Assembly (NCBI GenBank): GCA_040386975.1
Contig: JAZKEO010000007.1
Location: 1-64,000 of the forward strand
DNA: 64,000 bases
Reading direction: 5' to 3'
DNA from: M2408 sp040386975
Lineage (GTDB): Bacteria; Bacteroidota; Bacteroidia; Flavobacteriales_D; Crocinitomicaceae
In this document: in pieces, positions 34,925-42,907 of the stretch
How positions within the stretch are numbered: the first letter of the stretch is position 1
Layout: each line of letters starts with the position of its first letter
Position numbers and translations under genes: made by a program
Notes under the pieces: generated by a model
What the model was told of the DNA's origin: nothing
What the model saw: only the letters and a program-made list of their open reading frames with translations
Databases searched by the model: none

Positions 34925-35793
34925 AAAAAGTAATTTTAAGTGTAGCTTTATTAACTTTTAGCTTTTCTGTTTTTTCTCAGGAAGAAGAATCTACAGGTCC
35001 AGTAAAAGTTTCAGAAACTTTTAACTCAACAAGGATTATTAATGGACATTCTATTGAAACCTTAGAAAAAGGCTACTGGGAATATCGAATTGAACATCGT
35101 TTTGGAGATATTGGAGGTACAAATGGTGGTGCAGACCAAGGTTTTGGATTAGATCAAGCTAGTGATATTCGTTTTGCATTTGAATACGGTGTTAATGATA
35201 GATTGATGCTAGGTTTAGGAAGAGATAAAGGAAGCGCGACAGCTTATCGTAGTATTTTAGATGGTTTTGTGAAATACAAACTCTTACAACAAATGGAAAC
35301 AGGAATGCCAATTTCGATGACTGTCGTCGGGTCTTCACTTTTAGCCTATGCTAAAGCTTCAACGGATGTAACAAGTTTTTCAAATTATCCAAAATTTGCT
35401 CACAGAATGGCCTATTCAACACAGTTAAATATTGCTAGAAAATTTTCTGATCATATTAGTTTGTCATTAATGCCAACTTGGGTTCACAGGAATTATGTTG
35501 CTAGTACAGATGTGAATGATTTATTGGCTTTGGGTGGAGCATTAAGTATTAAATTGTCAAAAAAATGGGCTTTACTTACCGAATATTATCACACTTTTCA
35601 CGATGCGACTGTACTACCGAATTTACAAAATAGTTTCTCATTTGGAGTAGAATGGTGTACGTTTGGACATAATTTTCACATGAATTTCAGTAATGCGAGT
35701 TTGTTTAATGAAGCACAATTTATTCCTTTTACAACTGAACAATGGTCTAAAGGGCAATTTAGATTTGGGTTCAGTATTAGCAGAAGTTTTTAA
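34921..35793 (+). CDS. DUF5777-type outer-membrane beta-barrel protein
   Basis: The 290-residue protein has a signal peptide ending VFSQ (about 20). It opens STRIINGHSIETLEKGYWEYRIEHRFGD, the opening I associate with DUF5777, and continues as alternating amphipathic strands ending in Phe (SISRSF), as in outer-membrane barrels. The function of the family is not known. The ATGA overlap with the upstream di-haem cytochrome, and the haem proteins downstream, suggest that it works with electron carriers. Confidence 0.8.
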   Translation: MKKVILSVALLTFSFSVFSQEEESTGPVKVSETFNSTRIINGHSIETLEKGYWEYRIEHRFGDIGGTNGGADQGFGLDQASDIRFAFEYGVNDRLMLGLGRDKGSATAYRSILDGFVKYKLLQQMETGMPISMTVVGSSLLAYAKASTDVTSFSNYPKFAHRMAYSTQLNIARKFSDHISLSLMPTWVHRNYVASTDVNDLLALGGALSIKLSKKWALLTEYYHTFHDATVLPNLQNSFSFGVEWCTFGHNFHMNFSNASLFNEAQFIPFTTEQWSKGQFRFGFSISRSF

Positions 35794-35831
35794 TTATACC
35801 AACCATTAATTTTTTTAAACGTTAACATATT

Positions 35832-36176
35832 ATGAAAAAAATAATCTTCATTTTTTCTTTCTTTTTTTTAGCTACAAGTTGTACTAAAGAGAAGGCTGTT
35901 GCAGCTATTATAACTGCAGATTGCCCTGATACCATTAAGTTTAGTACACAAATTTCACCTATGATTACCACTTATTGTACAGGTTGTCATACATCAGGTG
36001 GGTCGGCTAGTCCAGTATTTACTAGCTATTCATCCATTGAAACTCACGCATCAACTATGTTGAAATATATGAAAGCTGATGGAGTACAGTTGATGCCCCA
36101 AGGAGGTCCAGCTTTAAATGATTCTTTAATTCAGCAATTTACTTGTTGGATAAATCAAGGAAAACAGAATAATTAA
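35832..36176 (+). CDS. Small mono-haem cytochrome-like lipoprotein
   Basis: The 114-residue protein has a lipoprotein signal (lipobox LATSC, Cys17). A haem c motif CTGCH is at 49-53. The sequence FSTQISPMITTYCTGCHTSGG and the later MLKYMKADGVQLMPQGGPALNDSLIQQFTCWINQGKQ are typical of the small cytochrome domains found in Bacteroidota surface proteins, with a Met in LMPQGG as likely axial ligand. It lies 38 bases after the barrel gene and 19 before the next gene. Confidence 0.83.
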   Translation: MKKIIFIFSFFFLATSCTKEKAVAAIITADCPDTIKFSTQISPMITTYCTGCHTSGGSASPVFTSYSSIETHASTMLKYMKADGVQLMPQGGPALNDSLIQQFTCWINQGKQNN

Positions 36177-36195
36177 CAAAATATAATTTTAAATA

Positions 36196-37308
36196 GTGAA
36201 AAATAAGTACCTTTTTATTGTTTTTTTAGGAGTAATAAGCTCAATAGCATTTAATAAGCAGTCTTGTAAAGATAAAATTTTAAAAGAATCGTTTAAAAAT
36301 TCACATCTTCGTTTTACATCTGGTGCACCAACTGGAAGAACAGGAGCACCTGGAGAGGGTAATTGTACTTCTTGTCATGCTGGAACAGTTCAAACAAATT
36401 CTGCTTTAAATGTATTAGAGATAGTTGAAGATGGAACCACAAATGTTGTAACACAATATGAGCCAGGGGTTACCTACAAATTAACTTTAACAATTAATTC
36501 AACAGCAGTTAAAAAAGGGTTTCAAGCACTTGCTTTAAAAACTTCTAATAACACACAAGCCGGAACAATGACTGCAGTTCAAGGCTCAACATCTTTAACA
36601 TCGGCTTCAAGTAAAGTTTATGTAAATCATACTTCTAACTCAACAACTGCTGCTTCATTTTCTTTTAAATGGACTGCTCCTTTGGATAATGTTGGAGATG
36701 TAAAGTTTTATATTGCTTCAAATAGTACCAATAATCAAAATAATTCTTCTGGTGACGTCATAAGATTATCTCAACATACAATTTCACCAGTTCCAATTGA
36801 TCCACCGGTTTCAAGTTTTACAAGCTCTGCTACCCAAATTTGTGCTGGCTCTTCGATTACTTTTACAAATACTTCAACAGGGAATCCAACTTCGATTTTA
36901 TGGTCATTTACTGATGGGACTCCTTCTTCCAGTACAGAAGAAAACCCTACAGTTATTTTTAGTAATTCAGGAACATTTAATGTAAGTTTAAGTACCACAA
37001 ATGTTGGTGGTTCTGATGAATCACTTACTAGTATTACAGTACAAAATTGTGCTTCTTTGGATGAAAAATTAAATGAAATTTTGTTGCTTTATCCAAATCC
37101 TGTTGAGGATGAGTTTACCTTAAAAAACATTGATCTTGTAATTTTTTCAAAGGTTGAATTACTTGATTTGAATGGAAAAATAATTCAAGATTGGAATATT
37201 TCAAAAAAGGAAGAAAATTTTTCGCTGCAAGGTATTGAAAGTGGTTCTTATTTGATAAAAATTAAAGGAACGAATAGTGAGTTGATTAAGGCAATCCTTA
37301 TTAAATAA
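36196..37308 (+). CDS. T9SS-secreted protein with CxxCH motif, choice-of-anchor V and PKD domains
   Basis: The 370-residue protein starts at a GTG with a signal segment. Residues 40-200 contain GAPTGRTGAPGEGNCTSCHAGT (CxxCH at 57-61) and a beta-sandwich, matching the choice-of-anchor V (Reeler-like) architecture. A PKD domain (about 205-285, TSILWSFTDGTPSSSTEENP) and a T9SS type A sorting domain (about 295-370, LLYPNPVEDEFTL) follow. The CxxCH could bind haem c, but in this family it may instead be structural. It ends the four-gene haem/barrel set and would be placed on the cell surface. Confidence 0.82.
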   Translation: MKNKYLFIVFLGVISSIAFNKQSCKDKILKESFKNSHLRFTSGAPTGRTGAPGEGNCTSCHAGTVQTNSALNVLEIVEDGTTNVVTQYEPGVTYKLTLTINSTAVKKGFQALALKTSNNTQAGTMTAVQGSTSLTSASSKVYVNHTSNSTTAASFSFKWTAPLDNVGDVKFYIASNSTNNQNNSSGDVIRLSQHTISPVPIDPPVSSFTSSATQICAGSSITFTNTSTGNPTSILWSFTDGTPSSSTEENPTVIFSNSGTFNVSLSTTNVGGSDESLTSITVQNCASLDEKLNEILLLYPNPVEDEFTLKNIDLVIFSKVELLDLNGKIIQDWNISKKEENFSLQGIESGSYLIKIKGTNSELIKAILIK

Positions 37309-37326
37309 ATGAAATTAATAAATGGA

Positions 37327-37357
37327 AATCCAATCTTTGTTTAGATTGGATTTTTTT
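37327..37357 (+). terminator. Terminator after the haem/barrel gene set
   Basis: AATCCAATCT / AGATTGGATT with a 6-base loop and a run of seven T. It closes the 33887-37308 set. Confidence 0.85.
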
Positions 37358-37403
37358 ATATCAAAAAATTTATTTACCTTGGTAATAAATTAAGGTTAAA
37401 ATA

Positions 37404-38282
37404 ATGAATCGCAGTAAATTTTTAAAAACAACACTTATGGGAAGTTCAGCAATTTTGGGTTTAAGTTCACTTTCTTGGCTTTTGGATGAAAAGGAATCAA
37501 GTACTCAAATGCCAGTTCTCTTTGTTGGTCATGGTTCGCCAATGAATGCTTTGGAGGATAATATTTACACACAAAATTGGAAAAAAATTGCTGGAGAAAT
37601 AGAAAAACCCAAAGCTATTTTATGTGTTTCTGCACATTGGTTAACAAAGGGAACTTTCATTACAGCAGTTGAAAATCCAAGTACGATTCACGATTTTGGA
37701 GGTTTTCCTGATAAATTGTTTGCAGTTGAATATCCAGCAAAAGGTATTCCAGAATTGGCAAAGGAAACACAAAAATTATTTCCCAAAGATTTACTTCATT
37801 TGGATTTTGAATGGGGATTGGATCATGGTACTTGGTCAGTTTTAAATCAAATGTACCCCTTAGCGGACATACCAACTCTACAATTGAGTATAGATTATAA
37901 CAAACCAGCATCTTATCATTTTGAATTAGCACAATACCTTCAAAAATTAAGAAAAAGAGGAGTCTTAATTATCGGAAGTGGTAATATGGTTCACAATTTA
38001 GGAATGGTAGCTTGGGATAAAATGAATGAAGAAAACTTTGGATATGATTGGGCAATTGAGGCGAATGACATTTTTAAAAAGCATATCTTAGATAGAAATT
38101 TTTCACCTTTATTGGATTATGCTAAACTTGGAAAATCGATGCAGCTTTCAATTCCAACACCAGATCATTTTTACCCATTAATTTATTCCTTAGGTATGAT
38201 TCAATCTAAAGAAGAAATAAAGCTTTTTAATGATTACACTATGGCTGGTTCATTGTCAATGACTTCGGTTAAAATTGGATAA
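37404..38282 (+). CDS. LigB/YgiD-family extradiol dioxygenase-like protein, probably exported
   Basis: The 292-residue protein matches the class III extradiol dioxygenase family of YgiD and plant DODA. Candidate metal ligands lie in LFVGHGSPMNAL, SAHWLTKG, SGNMVHNLG and TPDHFYPLIY. Usual members have about 260-270 residues; this one has about 30 extra N-terminal residues, MNRSKFLKTTLMGSSAILGL, which look like a signal peptide. The segment resembles a Tat signal but has only one arginine. The substrate is probably a catechol, such as DOPA, but not determined. Confidence 0.83.
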   Translation: MNRSKFLKTTLMGSSAILGLSSLSWLLDEKESSTQMPVLFVGHGSPMNALEDNIYTQNWKKIAGEIEKPKAILCVSAHWLTKGTFITAVENPSTIHDFGGFPDKLFAVEYPAKGIPELAKETQKLFPKDLLHLDFEWGLDHGTWSVLNQMYPLADIPTLQLSIDYNKPASYHFELAQYLQKLRKRGVLIIGSGNMVHNLGMVAWDKMNEENFGYDWAIEANDIFKKHILDRNFSPLLDYAKLGKSMQLSIPTPDHFYPLIYSLGMIQSKEEIKLFNDYTMAGSLSMTSVKIG

Positions 38283-38289
38283 AACAAAA

Positions 38290-38311
38290 AAAGCAATCTT
38301 TCGATTGCTTT
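38290..38311. terminator. Hairpin between converging genes
   Basis: AAAGCAATC / GATTGCTTT with a TTTC loop lies just after the dioxygenase stop (38282) and before the minus-strand stop at 38338. A-rich and T-containing flanks suggest a bidirectional terminator. Confidence 0.6.
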
Positions 38312-38337
38312 AATGGATTTAGTTGTGTAGTTTTATT

Positions 38338-38784
38338 TTATTTGTTTTGGCTTAATTCATTCACATATATTGCAGATTTACCGTAGATTGATAAGTTTTT
38401 CAAATCTTTAAACTTTTCAGATTGTTGGCTAATTCCTAATTTCTGAATGATTACAGCCCAACCTTCGTTTTTGTTTTGCTTGTATTTTGTGACAATTTTA
38501 TCAATAGAAGTTGAATTAACAGCAGCAATTTGATAAGCAAATAAAATTTCTGCTGGCTCCATGATTTCAAGTAGTTCTGTAATTTTTGTTTCTGATGTTT
38601 GAAACTCCATGGCGATATGAGATCTGAATTCAGAAATATTTGTAATTGCTTCGGCATTTAATGCTTTTAATTTCTCATCTAAAACAGTATCACCGGTTTT
38701 AGCATTAAAAGTTAAACTTTGAGAAATCAAATAAAACGATGCTGAGAAAAAAACAAAAAGTAGTAAGTAGTTAATTTGTTTCAT
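38338..38784 (-). CDS. Small exported protein downstream of ECF sigma/FecR pair
   Basis: From the ATG at 38784 the protein has 148 residues and a signal peptide ending LISQS. The mature part is helical and carries TVLDEKLKALNAEA and a C-terminal YKQNKNEGWAVIIQKLGI. From memory this resembles an unnamed Bacteroidota family of exported proteins with a K-G-W-G-x-I-A-K-x-L-G-I motif. It is the third gene after the sigma and anti-sigma factors, so it is probably part of their regulon. An upstream in-frame start (38802) is less likely. Confidence 0.65.
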   Translation of the reverse strand: MKQINYLLLFVFFSASFYLISQSLTFNAKTGDTVLDEKLKALNAEAITNISEFRSHIAMEFQTSETKITELLEIMEPAEILFAYQIAAVNSTSIDKIVTKYKQNKNEGWAVIIQKLGISQQSEKFKDLKNLSIYGKSAIYVNELSQNK

Positions 38785-38851
38785 GGTGTAAATTTTAGAC
38801 ATTATATGTATTAGACAGTTATTTGTCGAAAAACCCCTAAAGGAATTTCAA

Positions 38852-39739
38852 TTATTTTTTAAAAATTTTATTAATGAACTTTTTCCACTTTGATGAAGCC
38901 TCAATTTCCTGAGTAGATTCAGTGAAAATATGTTTTTCAATATCGTAAATATATTTTTGATTTGATGTGATCGTAATTTTATTTGAAGGATTTTCTTTTT
39001 CAAAAACTTCCATAAATCCTTCTTCAACTGATATTTCAACAAATTTTGATTCTTCAGTCGCCGTTTTAATGTTAAATTTTGTTCCTTGAACAGTTATTTT
39101 AAGCTCTGCTGTTTCCAATACAAAATCTTTGTCTTGTGGCTTAATGTCAAATAAACCAGCACCAGATAAACTGGCAATACGTGTATGACTTTCAGAATTA
39201 TTTAAAAAACTTAGAACACTTGATTTTGTAATTGTTGCTGATGAACTGTCTTGTAAAACGATTTCATGTGTGTAAGAAGTATTTTTTCTTTTTGCATAAT
39301 GTTTTACTTTAATTTTATTTGGTTCACTTTTCTCAGAAATTGTCGCGAAATTTAAAGCATTGTTATTGTCATTTTTAATAGAAAGATTTTTGGCAAAATG
39401 AGTATTGTTATTATCTAAACTTGATACTGTAAATAAGTAAATAAGTGAAGCAGATGTTAATAAAACAATAAAAATTGCGGCAATTTTGTAATAGAAGAAG
39501 GATTTGTTTTTAGCTTTTTCTTGTAAGTCTTTATTAGAATTGAACTTTTCCCAAGCAGCAATCATATTTACTTCAGGATTTTTCTTAACCTTTCCAACAA
39601 ATTGCCAAATCAAAAGTCTTTGATTATAAATCGTTTTATTATCTTCAGACTCTTCAATCCAATTATTTAAAATAATATTATCAGCATCACTCCCATTTCC
39701 TGAAAGCACTTTTGTGATAATTGTATCAATTTGAGACAT
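38852..39739 (-). CDS. FecR-family anti-sigma factor
   Basis: The 295-residue protein has a cytosolic N-terminal domain (about 1-85, with IILNNWIEESEDNKTIYNQ), a single membrane helix (about 86-106) and a periplasmic FecR domain (about 150-270, with VLQDSSSATITKSSVLSF and FDIKPQDKDFVLETAELKITVQGTKFNI). It would hold the adjacent ECF sigma factor inactive until a periplasmic signal arrives. The usual SusC/FecA-type receptor partner is not downstream; instead a small exported protein follows. Confidence 0.86.
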   Translation of the reverse strand: MSQIDTIITKVLSGNGSDADNIILNNWIEESEDNKTIYNQRLLIWQFVGKVKKNPEVNMIAAWEKFNSNKDLQEKAKNKSFFYYKIAAIFIVLLTSASLIYLFTVSSLDNNNTHFAKNLSIKNDNNNALNFATISEKSEPNKIKVKHYAKRKNTSYTHEIVLQDSSSATITKSSVLSFLNNSESHTRIASLSGAGLFDIKPQDKDFVLETAELKITVQGTKFNIKTATEESKFVEISVEEGFMEVFEKENPSNKITITSNQKYIYDIEKHIFTESTQEIEASSKWKKFINKIFKK

Positions 39740-39797
39740 AATATTTTATTTATAATCTATTAATATATACGTAAGACAAGAAAAATTGGATTTACCC

Positions 39798-40358
39798 CTA
39801 AAGAATTTGAAAAAAAAATAAAAAAATAAAAATTAATTCAGGAAAATAGTTTTTAATTTTAGGTTTTAACTCGGTATTTAGTTTCGAAATCGCAATAGTC
39901 ATCTGATTTTCGACGGTTTTCACTGAAATATCTAAATGTTCCGCAATTTCTTTATTTTTCATGTTTTCAAAGCGACTTAAAACGAAAATTGTTTTACATT
40001 TTGGGGGTAAATCATCTAAAGAGGCGTAAACTAATTTTTGAAAAACTTCAAAATCAAACTCTGAGGATTTTAATTGTTCTAAAGCATGATTAAATTCTAA
40101 ATGATCTTGTAACTCGACTTTGTAAACGTTCTTATTTTGTTCGATATAATTTAAAGCTTTATTAATTGTAGATTTTACTAAATAACCTTCAATTGTCGTT
40201 TGAATACTCAATTCATCTTTTTTGTTCCAGATAGTTATAAAAACTTCTTGTACAATATCATCTGCCAAAGCTTCATCGTGTAAAACTTGATATGCCGTAT
40301 TGTGCAAACGTTTGTAATAAGTTTTAAAAAGGTATTCTATGTCGATTAAACTGCTCAA
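39798..40358 (-). CDS. ECF-family RNA polymerase sigma factor
   Basis: The 186-residue protein has region 2 (LFKTYYKRLHNTAYQVLHDEALADDIVQEVFITIWNKKDEL) and region 4 (LDDLPPKCKTIFVLSRFENMKNKEIAEHLDISVKTVENQM). It starts with a TTG; no ATG or GTG in frame lies near. The final residues are hydrophobic (FIFLFFFQIL), a tail seen in other FecR-coupled sigma factors. It lies 58 bases before the FecR-type gene. Confidence 0.9.
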   Translation of the reverse strand: MSSLIDIEYLFKTYYKRLHNTAYQVLHDEALADDIVQEVFITIWNKKDELSIQTTIEGYLVKSTINKALNYIEQNKNVYKVELQDHLEFNHALEQLKSSEFDFEVFQKLVYASLDDLPPKCKTIFVLSRFENMKNKEIAEHLDISVKTVENQMTIAISKLNTELKPKIKNYFPELIFIFLFFFQIL

Positions 40359-40381
40359 ATGAGGTATCTATAATTATTTGG

Positions 40382-40411
40382 TAAAGATAAACAAAAAATA
40401 GTATCGCAAAA
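40382..40411 (-). promoter_or_regulatory. Promoter of the ECF sigma operon
   Basis: Minus-strand TTTTG (40407-40411) and TATCTTTA (40382-40389) are 17 bases apart, one mismatch from the -7 consensus. The T run of the upstream gene's terminator supplies the -33 region. It agrees with the TTG start at 40358. Confidence 0.45.
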
Positions 40412-40442
40412 AAAATGGAGTTAGATAATGCTAACTCCATTT
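40408..40442 (-). terminator. Terminator after the haemoglobin gene
   Basis: On the minus strand AATGGAGTTAG / CTAACTCCATT with a 6-base loop is followed by a T run, 20 bases after the stop. Confidence 0.85.
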
Positions 40443-40461
40443 GAAAACCAAAAATCTAAAA

Positions 40462-40944
40462 TTAATGACCAACTATATCCGTTGACATAGGGCCTAAAAT
40501 TGCTAGCAATTCATTTTTTTCTTGTGTTGGAACACTGTAAAAATCCAATGCTGCAACTAAATCACCCACTAATGCACTAAATTCAGCATCAGTAATGTTC
40601 ATTCCTGTATGAGATTCAAGCATTGTTTTTCCTTTGTATTGACAAGGACCACCAGAACCAGCACAAATTTGATCGATTAAGTTTCCTCTAAAGAATTTTA
40701 ATCGATACTCATCAGAAGCAGTTGCAGCAAATCTTGCATTAATAACATTGTCAGCAACAACATTTGCAATAAATTTATCAGTTACTGCGGTTATTGCGTT
40801 AATACCACCAAGGCGTGTGTATAAGCTAGGCGTTGGAGTAGGCGTAACCACCGTTGGTTCTTCTACTGGTTCATCTTTCTTACAACTTGTAAAAGTTAGC
40901 AAGGCAAGAAATAAACCGACTGTTATTTGTTTTGTCATGTTCAT
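40462..40944 (-). CDS. Group 1 truncated haemoglobin, predicted lipoprotein
   Basis: The 160-residue protein begins with a lipoprotein signal (LTFTSC, Cys21) and a Pro/Thr-rich linker (about 22-40). A truncated globin follows: LYTRLGG near 41, then CQYKGKTMLESHTGMNITDAEF with the probable proximal (F8) His112, and LLAILGPM near the end. By alignment with mycobacterial trHbN the B10 position seems to be Ile rather than Tyr, which would alter ligand binding. Most truncated haemoglobins are cytosolic; this one should be outside the cytoplasm. The HMA-like gene lies just upstream. Confidence 0.87.
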   Translation of the reverse strand: MNMTKQITVGLFLALLTFTSCKKDEPVEEPTVVTPTPTPSLYTRLGGINAITAVTDKFIANVVADNVINARFAATASDEYRLKFFRGNLIDQICAGSGGPCQYKGKTMLESHTGMNITDAEFSALVGDLVAALDFYSVPTQEKNELLAILGPMSTDIVGH

Positions 40945-41002
40945 ATTTGTTTTGATTTAAGGGTTACTTTTTTGATTATTTGTTTTATTTAAGCAGTGTT
41001 TT

Positions 41003-41422
41003 CTAACGAAATTTTAAGGATTCTTTAATCTTTCCAAAGAAATCTTTCGTTCCTTGAACAGGACAACCAGCTTTACTAGGGAAAATTTTCATGCAAACAG
41101 ATTTACCTCCCAAACTTTGTAAATCGTCTAAAAGTTCTTCTTTTGAAGTTACATCAGGATAAAAGGTAAAAGTTACAAGCTTCGATTTTGAATTTACGGC
41201 ACACGCGGTTACTCCTTTTTTTGAGTTGAATTCTTCTTGAATCAAAGCAAAAGAGTTTTCATCTTTTAGACTTGATAAATCAAATGTAACAAGATTAATT
41301 GTCGGTAATTTCTCCGTGATTGTTGATTCTTCCCAATTTGCCCAAACAAATAATGTTAGAAAAACCATTCCAAAAGTCAACAATAGACGTTTTGACCATT
41401 TTTTTAATTTAGAATTTTTCAT
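41003..41422 (-). CDS. Membrane-anchored protein with HMA-like fold, unknown
   Basis: The 139-residue protein has a basic N-terminus and one hydrophobic segment (about 12-28). The remainder looks like a ferredoxin-type beta-alpha-beta fold, as in heavy-metal-associated domains: VTFDLSSLKDENSFALIQEEF, GVTACAVNSKSKLVTFTFYPD, then ELLDDLQSLGG. The canonical CxxC is missing; single cysteines lie at ACAV, SVCMK and GCPV. It precedes the haemoglobin gene by 58 bases. Function is not assigned. Confidence 0.6.
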   Translation of the reverse strand: MKNSKLKKWSKRLLLTFGMVFLTLFVWANWEESTITEKLPTINLVTFDLSSLKDENSFALIQEEFNSKKGVTACAVNSKSKLVTFTFYPDVTSKEELLDDLQSLGGKSVCMKIFPSKAGCPVQGTKDFFGKIKESLKFR

Positions 41423-41497
41423 CGTGTAAATTTTAAGTTTACAGACTTACGACTCTAAGATTGTTTTGGATTTATATTAAGTTGATTTTTTTGAAAT

Positions 41498-42268
41498 TTA
41501 TTTAAGGCGAAAAAGGTTTATCGCATTTTCAGTAGTATTTTCAGCAATTGCTTTAGATTTTAATTCGAAAATATCGGATAATTTTTCTGCAATTATCGGA
41601 ATATAAGAACTTTCATTTCTTTTGCCACGATGTGGACTTGGAGCCAAATAAGGTGAGTCGGTTTCTAAAATGATTTCATTTAAACTAAGATGTTTAATAA
41701 CTTCATCTAAACCTGATTTTTTGAAAGTTAAAACACCTCCAATTCCGAATAAAAAATTTTTGTAAGAACGAATTTTTTCAATTTCTTTTTCTGTTCCTGT
41801 GAAGCAATGAAAAACACCGGATAAATTTTCATCGTTGTGTTTGTCTAAAACTTCAAAAATTTCTTCGAAAGAATCCCTTGCGTGAATTACAATGGGAATT
41901 TTTAATTCTTTAGCCCATTCGATTTGAATCGCAAAGGCTTCTTTTTGTTGATTTAACAATGTTTTATCCCAATACAAATCAATTCCGATTTCTCCAACCG
42001 CGATAAATTTTCTCGAAAAAAGTTCTTTTTTGATTTTCTCTAAGACTTTCTCAAAATTTTCTGTAACAGAACAAGGGTGAAGCCCCATCATAGGAAAACA
42101 ATTGTTTGGAAATTCTTTTTCTAAGGCATACATTCCTTCAATTGATTCTAAATCGATGTTGGGTAATAAAAATCTATCAACACCTGAGTTTATTGCACGA
42201 TGAATCATTTCCGTTCGATCTTCATCAAACTGACTTGAATACAAATGTGTGTGGGAATCTACGTACAT
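41498..42268 (-). CDS. TatD-family metal-dependent hydrolase
   Basis: The 256-residue TIM-barrel protein has the family's HTHLYSSQFDEDR metal motif at the start, GEIGIDLYWDK, IVIHARDSFEE, GVFHCFTG and ETDSPYLAPSPHRGKRNE. TatD enzymes are Mg-dependent DNases (3'-5' exonuclease, DNA quality control) in the cytoplasm. Length is normal. It is preceded by the bacilliredoxin gene with an AT-rich hairpin-bearing gap of 85 bases. Confidence 0.93.
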   Translation of the reverse strand: MYVDSHTHLYSSQFDEDRTEMIHRAINSGVDRFLLPNIDLESIEGMYALEKEFPNNCFPMMGLHPCSVTENFEKVLEKIKKELFSRKFIAVGEIGIDLYWDKTLLNQQKEAFAIQIEWAKELKIPIVIHARDSFEEIFEVLDKHNDENLSGVFHCFTGTEKEIEKIRSYKNFLFGIGGVLTFKKSGLDEVIKHLSLNEIILETDSPYLAPSPHRGKRNESSYIPIIAEKLSDIFELKSKAIAENTTENAINLFRLK

Positions 42269-42293
42269 TTTAGATTTTAAGAGTTCAAGATAT

Positions 42294-42329
42294 TAAGATA
42301 TTAGGACTTGTTTCATTCCTAATATCTTA
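42294..42329. repeat. AT-rich inverted repeat in the bacilliredoxin-tatD gap
   Basis: TAAGATATTAGGA (42294-42306) and TCCTAATATCTTA (42317-42329) form a perfect 13-base-pair stem with a 10-base loop. Related words (AAGATATTAAGATATTAGG and CTTAAAATCCTAATGTC) fill the whole gap, so it looks like a degenerate repeated element. Confidence 0.65.
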
Positions 42330-42353
42330 GTGTCTTAAAATCCTAATGTCTGA

Positions 42354-42767
42354 TTAACAGAATTCGTTATATGCCTCTTGTAAATTTTCTGCAATCATTG
42401 CTGCTGTTCCGCCCTCGATGTGGTGTCTTTCTAAAAAGTGAACCAATTCACCATCTTTGAACAAAGCAACTGATGGAGAAGATGGAGGATAAGGTAAAAA
42501 GTGTTTACGAGCTTGTGCAACCGCTTCTGTATCAACACCAGCGAAAACTGTTGTTAATTGACTTGGTTTTTTATCACCTTGAATCGAAAGTTTCACACCT
42601 GGACGTAAATTTCCTGCTGCACAACCACAAACAGAGTTTACCACTACAAGTAAAGTTCCTTTTGTGTTTGCAAATGTTTGTTCAACTTCTTGAGCTGAAA
42701 GTAATTGCTCAAAACCTACACTTGTTAGGTCTTGTTTCATTGGTGCTACTAATTGTTCTGGATACAT
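42354..42767 (-). CDS. BrxA/BrxB-family bacilliredoxin
   Basis: The 137-residue thioredoxin-fold protein of the YphP/YqiW family contains the redox motif SVCGCAAGNLRPG (C-G-C) and FAGVDTEAVAQARKHFLPYPPSSPSVALFKDGELVHFLERHHIEG. In Bacillus these proteins remove bacillithiol from proteins; whether this organism makes bacillithiol cannot be read here. Length matches the family. Confidence 0.9.
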   Translation of the reverse strand: MYPEQLVAPMKQDLTSVGFEQLLSAQEVEQTFANTKGTLLVVVNSVCGCAAGNLRPGVKLSIQGDKKPSQLTTVFAGVDTEAVAQARKHFLPYPPSSPSVALFKDGELVHFLERHHIEGGTAAMIAENLQEAYNEFC

Positions 42768-42907
42768 ATTATTTAATTGTATTTTATTTCTAAATTAATT
42801 ATTGAACTTAAAAGCTAAATTTAGCTATTTATTTCACCACAAAGTTACGAAAAAACTAAGCTATTTCTTCTAATTTTAACAAAAGTTCACTTAAAGAAAT
42901 AGTAAAA

